In this document: one piece after another, positions 54,589 to 63,734 of the stretch | How the letters are laid out: every line of letters starts with the position of its first letter | Position numbering within the stretch: position 1 is the stretch's first letter | DNA from: Kyrpidia spormannii | GTDB lineage: Bacteria > Bacillota > Bacilli > Kyrpidiales > Kyrpidiaceae | DNA length: 64,000 nucleotides | Direction: 5' to 3' | Assembly: GCF_002804065.1 (NCBI RefSeq) | Contig: NZ_CP024955.1 | Span: 1,674,001-1,738,000 of the forward strand | Position numbers and translations under genes: made by a program | Notes under the pieces: model-generated | What the model saw: only the letters and a program-made list of their open reading frames with translations | What the model was told of the DNA's origin: nothing | The model's database searches: none

Positions 54589-55453
54589 GCTGCAGTTTCC
54601 AGATGAACTCGCGCCAGCCGCGCCGACTCGGGGGGCTCTCTGCCGGAGCGACATCCTCACCGCCCATCAGGCGGCGGGCGATTTGTCGTACACACTGGGC
54701 AGCCCGGCTATCGGGAGCACTCAGGAGAAAGGGCGTTTGTCGAAAAACGGCCCGTCCCACCGCAGGATCCTCGAGAATATACCCCATCGCACCGGGCTCG
54801 AAAGAAAGAAAAGTTTTCGAAACCTGGACCAATCGTTGAAACGTTTGTATCCCCTCCGAAAACGTCCGGCACCGGTTGACCACGATCCGAATGCGGGCGC
54901 TCAGGGACCGCCGAACCAGTACTTTGATCAAGGCGTAGGCGTCCGCAAGGGCTGTGGGTTCCGGGGTTGTCACAAGCAGAATCTGATCCACACTTTCCAA
55001 TAGGTGAAGGCTCGATTCATTCAGCCCGGCGCCGGTATCGACGATGACCCAGTCGAGAGTCGATTCCAAATCCATCAATTTATCGAAACACACCTTGACT
55101 TGATCCCTGGAAAGCTGGATCCAATCGGGCAAGGCCGTGCCCCCTGAGATCCAGGAAATCCCTAGGGGGCCGGTCTGGACGACATCTGAAGCCAAAACCC
55201 CGGGCTGAGCCAAATCCAGCAACGTTCGGCCCGCACCACTTCCAAGTAAAACATTCACGTTGGCAAATCCGACGTCGGTGTCCAAGATGAGGGTGTTCTT
55301 GTGCTCCTGTTGAAGAGCCAAGGCGACATTGACGGCCACGTTGGACTTTCCCACCCCACCTTTCCCGCTGGTCACCGCCGCGGTCTTCAACGAGACTCCC
55401 CGGGGCCCGGACTGATGGGCCATCCTTTTGCGCAACTCGGATGCCTGATCCAT
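54569..55453 (-). CDS. flhG: MinD/ParA-like ATPase FlhG (YlxH)
   Basis: Controls flagellar number and placement together with FlhF. The 294-residue ATPase has the deviant Walker A GKGGVGKS at residues 30-37 and IVDTGAGLNESSLHLLE as Walker B region near 140. DQASELRKRMA at the N-terminus resembles the activator helix that stimulates FlhF GTPase. It follows flhF by 14 bases and ends inside the start of cheB. Confidence 0.93.
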   Translation of the reverse strand: MDQASELRKRMAHQSGPRGVSLKTAAVTSGKGGVGKSNVAVNVALALQQEHKNTLILDTDVGFANVNVLLGSGAGRTLLDLAQPGVLASDVVQTGPLGISWISGGTALPDWIQLSRDQVKVCFDKLMDLESTLDWVIVDTGAGLNESSLHLLESVDQILLVTTPEPTALADAYALIKVLVRRSLSARIRIVVNRCRTFSEGIQTFQRLVQVSKTFLSFEPGAMGYILEDPAVGRAVFRQTPFLLSAPDSRAAQCVRQIARRLMGGEDVAPAESPPSRRGWREFIWKLQHALGRG

Positions 55454-55467
55454 CGTCTCCCCCCGTC

Positions 55468-56658
55468 CTAAAAGAGCCGCTGTGCCAGATAAGCGGCATC
55501 CGCTTCGATAATGTCGTCCGGAACGCCTTGCCCGGTCGTGATGTATGCCACGGGTCGGGATTCTGCCAGTATGAGATCAACCGCCGAGGCCAAGCTTTCC
55601 GTTTCATCCGCCTTGGTGAACAGGTATTTGTCGATCGCCACCTCCCGGAGTGCCTCCACCGTCCGGTACAAATCCCGGCCTTTACCAGACAGGCTTAAGA
55701 CGAGGTAGGTCTCGTCGGGCTTTGCGGCCTGAAGCATTTCGCGCAACGACAACGCGTGTTCACGCTGGGTGTAATTGCGCCCCGCAGTATCCACGAAGAT
55801 GCGGTCATATTCTGCCAACTCCCCCACCGTGCGCCGCATTTCCTCGGGGGTGTACACGACGAAGCAAGGTATACCAATGATCTGGGCGTAGGTTCGCAGT
55901 TGGTCGACGGCGGCAATGCGGTACGTATCCGCTGTGATCAAGGCCACCCGGCGACCGGCGTCCAAAGTCTCGATAGCCGCGAGTTTCGCTATCGTGGTGG
56001 TTTTCCCAACCCCCGTGGGCCCAGCCAAGGCAATCACCCGAGACTCCGCCGCCATGGGTGAGCCGACCCAGGGCTGAAGCTGGCTGCGGACAATCTCCTG
56101 CAGCTGCTCGACCATATGCGATATTTCCCAGGACCCGTCGTCGGGAATCGAGATAACCGCCTGCTCGGCCAGAGCCCGGGCCCGGCGCTCGTCCATGCCG
56201 CCGGCCACCAGGCCTTCGGCCAAGTGTACGAGGGCCCGGGCTGCCGGGGATTCCCCCGAGGCCGCGATCTTGCGGATGAGCTCTCGCCACCCCGCATCGG
56301 TCAGGTCCCGGACATCGCCCGAAACACCGGAGCGTCCCGAGGAGCCCGTCAATGGATCCCGGTACAAATTGCCCCGTGTGAACTCAGCCCCTACCTCCCC
56401 GGGATCGGGACCTGATAAAAAATTCACCTCAGGGCGGGGGTTCGACCGGGGCCCGGTGGGCGCCGGTCCCTTCGCCCCTTGTCCGCCCCCATCTTCTACG
56501 GCGGCCACGATTTCAATCCGCTTTCTCCGCCGCCAGGGAACCCAACGAGAGGCCGGCACTTCCCTCGTGTTGAGAATCACCGCCTCTCCCCCGAGCTCGT
56601 CCCGAACCCGGGCCATGGCTGTCGCCATATCTTCGGCAGTAAATCGTTTGATCCTCAC
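55468..56658 (-). CDS. flhF: SRP-family GTPase FlhF
   Basis: GTPase that positions new flagella. It has 396 residues: basic N-terminal B domain beginning RIKRFTAEDMATAMARV, a variable linker (about 50-120), and the NG domain with ALAGPTGVGKTTTIAKLAA (P-loop 213-220), VDTAGRNYTQREHALSL and TKADETESL. GTG start overlaps the flhA stop (GTGA). Order flhA-flhF-flhG is standard. Confidence 0.94.
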   Translation of the reverse strand: MRIKRFTAEDMATAMARVRDELGGEAVILNTREVPASRWVPWRRRKRIEIVAAVEDGGGQGAKGPAPTGPRSNPRPEVNFLSGPDPGEVGAEFTRGNLYRDPLTGSSGRSGVSGDVRDLTDAGWRELIRKIAASGESPAARALVHLAEGLVAGGMDERRARALAEQAVISIPDDGSWEISHMVEQLQEIVRSQLQPWVGSPMAAESRVIALAGPTGVGKTTTIAKLAAIETLDAGRRVALITADTYRIAAVDQLRTYAQIIGIPCFVVYTPEEMRRTVGELAEYDRIFVDTAGRNYTQREHALSLREMLQAAKPDETYLVLSLSGKGRDLYRTVEALREVAIDKYLFTKADETESLASAVDLILAESRPVAYITTGQGVPDDIIEADAAYLAQRLF

Positions 56659-58691
56659 GATACATTCACCACCCCTGCCGTTTCAACATCCACCGCCGGA
56701 TCGATCTCTTGGTAAGACAACACCGCTACGTCGGGCAGAGTACGCTCCAACAAGCGACGCACATGAGACCGGATGTGTGGCGAGGTGACAATGACGGGAT
56801 GCTGTCCTGCTGCCATGGCGCGCCGCACCTGATCCACCAACTGCCCGACCATCTGTTGGTGGACCCGGGGATCGAGGACCACATAGGCGCCAAAATCCCC
56901 TCGGTGAATCGATTCCGCGATCTGCCGTTCGAGCCCCGGATGAAGGGTGATAGCGGTGAGAGGCTTGCCCGGGGCGGCCCATCGCTGGGTAATGGTTCTC
57001 CGCAGGGCCTGGCGGGCGAACTCCGTCAACAGTTCAGGATCGTGGGTGGTCTTCACGGCGTCGGCCAAGGTTTCCACGATGGTGGCCAAATCCCGGATGG
57101 GCACTCCCTCCCGCAAAAGATTGGAGAGCACTTTTTGGACCTCGCCGTACCCCACCACGTTCGGCACCACTTCGTCCACCAAGGCCGCGTGATGTCGGCG
57201 AAGGGCGTCGATCAACTGGCGGGTTTCTTGGCGTCCGATCAGTTCATAGGCGTGGCGCTTCAGGACTTCGGTCAGATGGGTGGCCACCACTGAAGGCGGG
57301 TCCACCACGGTGTACCCTGAAAGCTCCGCTCTCTCTCTCATCTCCGGCCCAATCCACAGCGCCGGGAGCCCGAAAGCGGGTTCCTTTGTCGCCACCCCCA
57401 CCACCCGGGGATCGTCCACCCCCGGACTGATGGCCAGATAATAGCCCAGCATCAATCGGCCCCTTGCTACTTCGGATCCTCGGATTTTGATCACGTACTC
57501 GTCCGGTTGCAACTGAATGTTGTCCCGAATTCGAACCACCGGAAGCACCACCCCGAGCTCCAGGGCCAACTGGCGTCGGATCATGACCACCCGGTCCAAA
57601 AGGTCGCCGCCCTGGGCGGCGTCAGCCAAGGGAATCAGCCCATAACCGAATTCGAATTCCACCGGATCCACCGGCACCATGGAGACGACACTTTCCGGCG
57701 TCCGAATCTCTTCGGTCTCCCGTTTCGCCTCCTGCGCCTGTTGTGCGGCGGCATCCGCCCGGAGTCGGCTCTGCATCCTCCATCCTCCAAACGCGACCAC
57801 CCCAGCGACGGGCCAGGTCTTCACCCACCCAATGGGGGTCAGAATTCCGAGAAGAGCCAGTGCACTAGCCACCACGAAAAGCATTTTCGGGTAGGACAAC
57901 AACTGGGTGATGACATCTCGCCCCATGTTGTTGTCGGAGGCGGCCCGGGTCACCACCAGTCCGGTGGCGGTCGAGATCAGCAGGGCGGGGATTTGGCTCA
58001 CCAGACCGTCCCCCACTGACAGCAGGGTGTAATGACTGAGGGCCGTGTTGAAATCCTGATGGTTGACGGCCATCCCAATGATGAATCCCCCGATGATATT
58101 GATCACCACGATGATGATCGAAGCAATGGCATCCCCTTTGACGAATTTGCTGGCGCCATCCATGGCGCCGTAGAAATCGGCCTCTCGTTCCACCGTCCTC
58201 CGGCGCTCCCGGGCTTCTTGTTCGGTAATCAAGCCCGAGCTCAGATCAGCGTCGATACTGATCTGTTTACCCGGCATGGCGTCCAGGGTAAACCGGGCCG
58301 CTACTTCCGCCACCCGCTCAGCGCCCCGGGTGATAACCACAAACTGGATCACCGCAAGGATGGCGAACACGATCAGCCCGACCACCACGTTACCCCGCAC
58401 CACGAAGTCGCCAAAGGTCTGAATGACTTCTCCGGCGTAGCCCACGGACAAAATCGACCGGGTGGACGAGACGTTCAGGGCGAGACGATATAAAGTCGTG
58501 AGCAACAAAAGGGCTGGGAACACCGAAAACTGTAAGGGCTCCCGGACGTTCATCGCAATCAGGAGAACAACCAGGGACACCCCCAAATTGATCACGAGCA
58601 AGAAATCGAGCAGAGAAGGAGGCAACGGGATGACCATCATGACCACAATTCCGATCACGCCGACCAAAACGGCCAAATCTGTCCGTTTCAT
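56655..58691 (-). CDS. flhA: Flagellar type III export protein FlhA
   Basis: Core of the flagellar export gate, 678 residues. Eight membrane helices occupy the first 330 residues or so, with the FHIPEP-type signature around MPGKQISIDADLSSGLITEQEARERR (about 140-165). The soluble C-terminal domain (about 340-678) docks chaperones. It overlaps flhB upstream by four bases and flhF downstream by GTGA. Confidence 0.96.
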   Translation of the reverse strand: MKRTDLAVLVGVIGIVVMMVIPLPPSLLDFLLVINLGVSLVVLLIAMNVREPLQFSVFPALLLLTTLYRLALNVSSTRSILSVGYAGEVIQTFGDFVVRGNVVVGLIVFAILAVIQFVVITRGAERVAEVAARFTLDAMPGKQISIDADLSSGLITEQEARERRRTVEREADFYGAMDGASKFVKGDAIASIIIVVINIIGGFIIGMAVNHQDFNTALSHYTLLSVGDGLVSQIPALLISTATGLVVTRAASDNNMGRDVITQLLSYPKMLFVVASALALLGILTPIGWVKTWPVAGVVAFGGWRMQSRLRADAAAQQAQEAKRETEEIRTPESVVSMVPVDPVEFEFGYGLIPLADAAQGGDLLDRVVMIRRQLALELGVVLPVVRIRDNIQLQPDEYVIKIRGSEVARGRLMLGYYLAISPGVDDPRVVGVATKEPAFGLPALWIGPEMRERAELSGYTVVDPPSVVATHLTEVLKRHAYELIGRQETRQLIDALRRHHAALVDEVVPNVVGYGEVQKVLSNLLREGVPIRDLATIVETLADAVKTTHDPELLTEFARQALRRTITQRWAAPGKPLTAITLHPGLERQIAESIHRGDFGAYVVLDPRVHQQMVGQLVDQVRRAMAAGQHPVIVTSPHIRSHVRRLLERTLPDVAVLSYQEIDPAVDVETAGVVNVS

Positions 58692-59800
58692 CGATCACTC
58701 CCCCTCCTTTCGCCCGTCCACCCCCGGAGGCGATACACGTATGCCAGCACCTCCGCCACCGCTTGGAACAACACTTCGGGAATGGCCTCCCCGATCTCCA
58801 CCATGGCATGCAACCGCCTGGCCAGGGGCGGATTTTCCACCACCGGGACTCCGTAGCGCCGGGCGGTCTCTCGGATTCTCCACGCCCAGACATCAGCCCC
58901 TTTGGCGATGACCACCGGCGTGTCCATCGATTCCGGCTCATACCGGAGGGCCACGGCGTAGTGGGTGGGGTTCGTGATAACCACCGTCGCCTTCGGCACC
59001 TCCTGCATCATCCGCCGCTGAGCCAAGGCCCGTTGCCGTTCCCGGATTTTGCGTTTGATGGTCGGATTGCCCTCGGTGCGCTTGAACTCCTCTTTGACCT
59101 CTTGTTTGGTCATCCGAAGTTGACGTTCGAAGGATACCCGCTGGTACCACGCATCGAGGATCGCAAGTCCAAGCAGAGCGAGGCTCGCTTCGAGGGCGAC
59201 GTTCCACAACTGGTCGCCGGTCCACCCAGCCAGGGCCGTGGGGTCCATCCCTCCTAAACTCCCGGAGCTTTCGAAAATTTGCCTGGCCAGGCTGTACCCG
59301 ATGCCGCCGAGAATGGCGATTTTTAGAATCATCTTGGCTCCTTCCACCAGGGAGCGGAGCGAGAACAACCGGCGGAACCCCTCCAAAGGGGAAATCCGCT
59401 TCCACTGGGGGGACACGGCTTTGAACGCGAAAAGTCCCCCCACCTGGATGAACCCCGTGGCCAACCCCGCTGCGGCCGGCAACAAAAGAAACAGAATAAG
59501 ATTTGAAAAAACCCCCATCACCTGCCCACCCAACCACGCCAGCCACCCGTCCGGCGTCGAGAACTGGACCGGAGAACCGCTGATAAAGGCGGCGAACAAC
59601 CTCCGCCATTCATCGATCCACGTCTGGCCCAGGGCCCGGACGGCCAAAACCGCGGCAAGCAAAACCAGTGCCGCCGTGAGGTCCGCACTGCGGGCCGCCT
59701 GACCTTCCTTTCTGGCTTCCTGGCGGCGACGGGGGGTGGGAGGTTCCGTTTTTTCCTCGGCAAACCATTGCAGGTCCCAGAGATAGGGAGTGGCCGCCAC
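58688..59800 (-). CDS. flhB: Flagellar export switch protein FlhB
   Basis: Membrane protein that switches export from rod/hook to filament substrates. It has 370 residues: a charged N-terminus (EEKTEPPTPRRRQEARKEGQ), four membrane helices, and the cytoplasmic domain with the self-cleaving NPTH at about residue 277. GTG 59798-59800 has CGGAG six bases ahead. The open frame extends about 190 codons into fliR and is not coding there. Confidence 0.95.
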   Translation of the reverse strand: MAATPYLWDLQWFAEEKTEPPTPRRRQEARKEGQAARSADLTAALVLLAAVLAVRALGQTWIDEWRRLFAAFISGSPVQFSTPDGWLAWLGGQVMGVFSNLILFLLLPAAAGLATGFIQVGGLFAFKAVSPQWKRISPLEGFRRLFSLRSLVEGAKMILKIAILGGIGYSLARQIFESSGSLGGMDPTALAGWTGDQLWNVALEASLALLGLAILDAWYQRVSFERQLRMTKQEVKEEFKRTEGNPTIKRKIRERQRALAQRRMMQEVPKATVVITNPTHYAVALRYEPESMDTPVVIAKGADVWAWRIRETARRYGVPVVENPPLARRLHAMVEIGEAIPEVLFQAVAEVLAYVYRLRGWTGERRGSDR

Positions 59801-59814
59801 CTTGTGCTCCGGGT

Positions 59815-60606
59815 TCAGCCGGTCCCCAGTGCTCGGAGCACCCCGTCCACCGCTTGATTCATCCATCCCACCACCCGCTCGATTCCGAGGATCAACACGG
59901 GCAACGTCCCCAGAGCAACCCCCCAGCCGACGAGAATTTTTCCGGGCAGGGCGACAAACAACAGATTGGTCTGGGGCGCCGCCCGGGAAACAAAGGCCAG
60001 GATGACATCGATCAACAGGAGCGTCAACAGAAGGGGCGCCGCCAATTGAACCCCAAGGATAAACAAGACCGCCACGCTTCTGGCCACCACTTCTGCCACC
60101 GGTCCCACCGGGATACCCGCACCCAGGTGGATCCATTCGAAACTGTGAAGCAGAGCCGAGAGCATCGCCAGATGGCCGTCGATTCCCAAAAACACGACGC
60201 TGGTCAGCCACATTTGCCAGTTGGCTAGGATCGACCCATTGGTTCCAAATTGGGGATTGAAGAGGGTGACCATCGAGAAACCCATTTGGATATCGATGAG
60301 TTGCCCGGCCATTTCGGCCGCTGTAAAAAGAACGGAAGCCATAAACCCGATGGCAGCGCCGATCAACCACTGCTTCACCACCTCAAACAGATAGGCACTG
60401 AGCGCGAGTCCTGCCACCGCCGCCCCCTGGGCGGGAATGACCGTTTGCGCCACCAACAGAGCCACAACCCCAGCCAATCCCATTTGGACAGGCGCCGGCA
60501 CCGCCCGACTCGAAATCACCGGGGCGGTCATCACCCATCCGATGATCCGGGCCAAGATCAATAGCCACACCTGAACCTGATCCACCAACGCCGCCAGGGA
60601 AATCAT
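59815..60606 (-). CDS. fliR: Flagellar export protein FliR
   Basis: Polytopic component of the export gate (FliPQR), 263 residues with about five to six hydrophobic helices. ILARIIGWVMTAPVI near the N-terminus and IQMGFSMVTLFNPQFG near 110-125 are typical. The ATG overlaps the fliQ stop (ATGA), and flhB follows after 14 bases. Confidence 0.93.
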   Translation of the reverse strand: MISLAALVDQVQVWLLILARIIGWVMTAPVISSRAVPAPVQMGLAGVVALLVAQTVIPAQGAAVAGLALSAYLFEVVKQWLIGAAIGFMASVLFTAAEMAGQLIDIQMGFSMVTLFNPQFGTNGSILANWQMWLTSVVFLGIDGHLAMLSALLHSFEWIHLGAGIPVGPVAEVVARSVAVLFILGVQLAAPLLLTLLLIDVILAFVSRAAPQTNLLFVALPGKILVGWGVALGTLPVLILGIERVVGWMNQAVDGVLRALGTG

Positions 60607-60872
60607 CGGATGAATCCGGACAACTGCCCGAAGATCCCCTCGGTGTAATCGAGCAGGGTGTGGAGCATCCACGGCCCCAACAGCAGAATCACCGCGAACA
60701 CAGCGAGCACCTTTGGCAAGAACGTCAAGGTCGGTTCTTGAATCTGCGTCACCGCCTGGAAAATACTTATAATCAGGCCCACCACCAGGGTGAAGCCCAG
60801 GAAGGGCAGCGACAATAAAAAGGCGATTCGCAGCGTTTCCTGCCCAATCTGAAGCACGTTGTCCGGACTCAC
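60603..60872 (-). CDS. fliQ: Flagellar export protein FliQ
   Basis: Small export gate subunit of 89 residues, the same length as in B. subtilis. Two membrane helices flank the conserved SIFQAVTQIQEPTLTFLPK near residue 40-58. GTG 60870-60872 lies five bases from GAGGTGG; the GTG nine bases earlier overlaps that site. It is coupled to fliR. Confidence 0.94.
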   Translation of the reverse strand: MSPDNVLQIGQETLRIAFLLSLPFLGFTLVVGLIISIFQAVTQIQEPTLTFLPKVLAVFAVILLLGPWMLHTLLDYTEGIFGQLSGFIR

Positions 60873-60882
60873 CGCAACCACC

Positions 60883-61671
60883 TCACACGTAGCCCGCCAG
60901 GAGCGATTTCACGATCAAATACCAGCCGTCCGCCAGAACGAACAAAAGAATTTTAAAGGGCAACGACACGATAACCGGTGGGAGCATCAACATGCCCATA
61001 GCCATGAGAACACTCGAAATCACCATGTCGATGATGAGAAACGGGATAAAGATCATGAATCCGATCTCGAAAGCGGTCTTCAGTTCACTGATGGTATACG
61101 CCGGCACCAACAACGACATGGGGATGTCCTCCACCCGGGCCGGAAGGGCCACATTTCGGTAATCCAAGAACAATTGCAAGTCCTTTTCCCGGGTCTGCTT
61201 GGCCATAAAATGTTTAAAGGGCACCTCGGCCCGGGCAATGGCCTGGGTCTGGCTCAATTCCCCCCGGAGATACGGCTGAACGGCCTGCTGATTGACCTGG
61301 GACAAAGTCGGGGCCATGACGAAAAAGGTCAGGGCCAAGGCAAGGCCGATCAACACTTGATTCGGAGGGGTCTGCTGCACCGCGAGGGCGCTTCGCACAA
61401 AAGAGAGCACCACGATCATCCGGGTAAAACTCGTGATCATGACGAGAATCCCGGGAGCCAGGGAAAGAACGGTGATCAGTAAGATAAGCTGAAGGGTGCC
61501 CGCGACCCCTTGAGGGGAAGAATCAGGTTGTAGCGTGGACGGCAATCCAGGAATGATAGCGGTCGGGTCCGCCGGCGCAGCCAGGGCGTACCCCGTCTTC
61601 ATCACCAGGAAAGCCGCCAGGACGACGGCAATCTTCATTCCCACGTGCTTATAACATCGAAGATCAGTCAT
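60883..61671 (-). CDS. fliP: Flagellar export protein FliP
   Basis: Export gate subunit, about 262 residues. An N-terminal signal-like helix (VLAAFLVMKTGYALA) is followed by the conserved body: ILVMITSFTRMIVVLSFVR near 90, QTPPNQVLIGLAL, VPFKHFMAKQTREKDL and FMIFIPFLIIDMVISSVLMAMGMLMLPP near 195-220. Several ATGs are possible; ATG 61669-61671 is used, and ATG 61677 with GAGGGG is nearly equivalent. It overlaps fliO by eight bases. Confidence 0.94.
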   Translation of the reverse strand: MTDLRCYKHVGMKIAVVLAAFLVMKTGYALAAPADPTAIIPGLPSTLQPDSSPQGVAGTLQLILLITVLSLAPGILVMITSFTRMIVVLSFVRSALAVQQTPPNQVLIGLALALTFFVMAPTLSQVNQQAVQPYLRGELSQTQAIARAEVPFKHFMAKQTREKDLQLFLDYRNVALPARVEDIPMSLLVPAYTISELKTAFEIGFMIFIPFLIIDMVISSVLMAMGMLMLPPVIVSLPFKILLFVLADGWYLIVKSLLAGYV

Positions 61672-62182
61672 CCCCATCCATTCCCCTCTGTTTCTGGAGC
61701 CACGTCCGGCGCCGATCGGCCATCTTTTGGAGGACCTCGGCCAGTCGGCGGTCAAAGCCCGGGGCCTTCCCTTCCTCTCTTTGGAGGCTTTGTTTCCGCT
61801 GTGGATCCTCAATCACTTCAAGTAAGCGGATGTCCTGGGCCACCCCCAACACGAGCACCCGGTCTGCCACTTCGATTAAATGAACCGCTTTACCTGGTCC
61901 GAGAGGGAGGACGCCCAGCACTCTGAAGCTGTCAGACCCCGCCGCTTTCGGCCAGCGCCCCCGCAGCCACCTGGACGCGAGCCAGATGAGGGCCAGAATG
62001 ACCAGCAAACCCAGCCCGAGCTTCAGAAAGGATAGCGACAAAGACGGCACGGGAGGGGGCGCCGAAGGGGTGCTGGGAGGAGCGTGACGGACTGCATCTT
62101 CCACAGAGTTCGCCACGGCCAAACTCGTACGTGGCCACGCGAGCAACCAACACCACCCGGCAAAAACCAACACGGCCTTCAT
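61664..62182 (-). CDS. fliO: Flagellar biosynthesis protein FliO/FliZ
   Basis: Bitopic membrane protein that helps FliP assemble. The 172-residue product has a signal-like N-terminus (VLVFAGWCWLLAW), a Pro-rich external stretch, a membrane helix at about 58-78, and the cytoplasmic FliO domain with VLGVLPLGPGKAVHLIEVADRVLVLGV near 85-112. B. subtilis calls it FliZ. The ATG overlaps the cheY stop (ATGA). Confidence 0.88.
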   Translation of the reverse strand: MKAVLVFAGWCWLLAWPRTSLAVANSVEDAVRHAPPSTPSAPPPVPSLSLSFLKLGLGLLVILALIWLASRWLRGRWPKAAGSDSFRVLGVLPLGPGKAVHLIEVADRVLVLGVAQDIRLLEVIEDPQRKQSLQREEGKAPGFDRRLAEVLQKMADRRRTWLQKQRGMDGDD

Positions 62183-62541
62183 CCCAAAGTCTTGCGGACC
62201 GCTTCCAAAACGCGATCCGCCTGAAACGGCTTTACGATAAAATCCTTGGCCCCGGCCTGTATCGCGTCGATCACCATCGCCTGCTGCCCCATTGCCGAGC
62301 ACATGATCACTTTCGCCTCCGGATCAATGGCCCGGATCCGCTTGAGCGCCTCGATCCCGTCCATCTCGGGCATCGTAATATCGAGGGTGACAAGATCCGG
62401 CCGAAGTTCCTGAAACTTTTCCACAGCCTGGATGCCGTTCACCGCCTCGCCCACCACTTCGTACCCGTGCTTGGTCAGAATCTCCTTGATCATCATGCGC
62501 ATGAACGCGGCATCGTCTACGACGAGAACTTTGCGACTCAC
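62179..62541 (-). CDS. cheY: Chemotaxis response regulator CheY
   Basis: Single-domain receiver that carries the signal from CheA to the motor. The 120-residue protein has the acidic pair Asp9/Asp10, phospho-acceptor Asp54 (LVTLDITMPEMDG), Ser82 and Lys104 (VKPF). GTG 62539-62541 follows GGGAGG by nine bases. It is placed between fliY and fliO, as in B. subtilis. Confidence 0.95.
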   Translation of the reverse strand: MSRKVLVVDDAAFMRMMIKEILTKHGYEVVGEAVNGIQAVEKFQELRPDLVTLDITMPEMDGIEALKRIRAIDPEAKVIMCSAMGQQAMVIDAIQAGAKDFIVKPFQADRVLEAVRKTLG

Positions 62542-62545
62542 CTTC

Positions 62546-63733
62546 TCACCCTCCCTGCTGTACACCGCGCATTCGATCGCGGGGGTGTACAATGTCTGTC
62601 ACCCGCACTCCAAAGTTTTCGTCGATGACCACAACTTCCCCTTTTGCGATCAATTTCTGGTTGACGTAAATATCCACCGGCTCCCCGGCCAGGCGATCCA
62701 ATTCCACCACAGATCCCAGGGACCAGCTCAGAACCTCCCGAACAGACTGACGGGTGCGGCCAAGCTCGACACTCACCGTGAGGGATACGTCGAGCAAAAG
62801 ATCGAGGTTATCCATCCGGGGCGTTTCGGCACCAGGGGAGTGCAGAGGGCCGAATTCCACCGGCTTGACGACGGTCTGCGCGCTGGCAGCCACCTCGGTT
62901 TGGGAGGTCCCGGCTTCGTGATAACCCCCCGGCCGATCCGCCACAGCCTTCTCTTGGGGGGAGACGGTTTGCTGGCCGGAAGCCTCTGTAGGAGACGGGG
63001 CACCTGTCCCTGTGGACGGCTGAGTTCCCGGGGTTTGCGATGGTGCCGTGGCAGAAGGACTCGCACTGTCCTGCGGCCCCATTAGCGCCGTCACCATTTT
63101 CTTGGCGAAGCTGAGAGGAATGATCTGCATGATGTGCGAGTCGATGAGATCAGCGACGATGAGGCGAAAAGCCACCTTCACCACGACTTCTTCTCCGGAA
63201 AACAGCTCCCCCGGCGTTTCCTTTTGAAAATCCACAATTCGGGCCGTGGGCGGCGAAATGTTGATTTTCATGTTAAACATCTGGGACATGGAGGTGGCCG
63301 CCGACCCCATCATCTGGTTCATCGCTTCACTCACCGCACTGAGCTGCAATTCATCGAGCTCGCCTTCCGGGGGAGCTCCTTGACCACCCATCATGAGATC
63401 AGCAATGATCCGGGCGTCCTCCGGGCGGATAAACAAAGCGTTGAGCCCCTCAAAACCCGCGGTATACTGGACCTGCACCGCAACATGGGGCACGGGAAAT
63501 TCGCTGCCCAGTTCCTGGGTTTTGGCCACACTCACCATTGGCGTGGTGATTTCCACCCGTCTATTTAAAAGGGTAGACAGGGCCGTGGCGGCAGTTCCGA
63601 AACTGATGTTGCCAATCTCCCCGAGGGCGTCCCGCTCCATGTCGCTCAGGGTTTCTCCTTGTTGCGGAGGCGTCATGGCCCCTCCTCCCCGAAGAAGCGC
63701 GTCGATTTCATCCTGAGATAACATATCGGACAC
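62546..63733 (-). CDS. fliY: Flagellar motor switch phosphatase FliY
   Basis: Switch-complex protein that replaces FliN in Bacillus-type motors and dephosphorylates CheY-P. It has 395 residues: an N-terminal CheY-binding peptide (MLSQDEIDALLRGG), a CheC-like domain (about 25-210) with active motifs DALGEIGNISFG and SAVSEAMNQMMG, a Pro/Ser/Thr/Gln-rich linker (about 218-300), and a C-terminal FliN/SpoA domain (about 305-385) with SVREVLSWSLGSVVELDRLAGEPVDI. GTG 63731-63733 has GGGGGTG ahead; the fliM stop is one base upstream. Confidence 0.94.
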   Translation of the reverse strand: MSDMLSQDEIDALLRGGGAMTPPQQGETLSDMERDALGEIGNISFGTAATALSTLLNRRVEITTPMVSVAKTQELGSEFPVPHVAVQVQYTAGFEGLNALFIRPEDARIIADLMMGGQGAPPEGELDELQLSAVSEAMNQMMGSAATSMSQMFNMKINISPPTARIVDFQKETPGELFSGEEVVVKVAFRLIVADLIDSHIMQIIPLSFAKKMVTALMGPQDSASPSATAPSQTPGTQPSTGTGAPSPTEASGQQTVSPQEKAVADRPGGYHEAGTSQTEVAASAQTVVKPVEFGPLHSPGAETPRMDNLDLLLDVSLTVSVELGRTRQSVREVLSWSLGSVVELDRLAGEPVDIYVNQKLIAKGEVVVIDENFGVRVTDIVHPRDRMRGVQQGG

Positions 63734-63734
63734 C

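Noticed and set aside
59801-60370. 190-codon upstream extension of the FlhB frame
   Set aside because: It lies over fliR in another frame and looks unlike protein. GTG 59798-59800 with its own ribosome site is the FlhB start.
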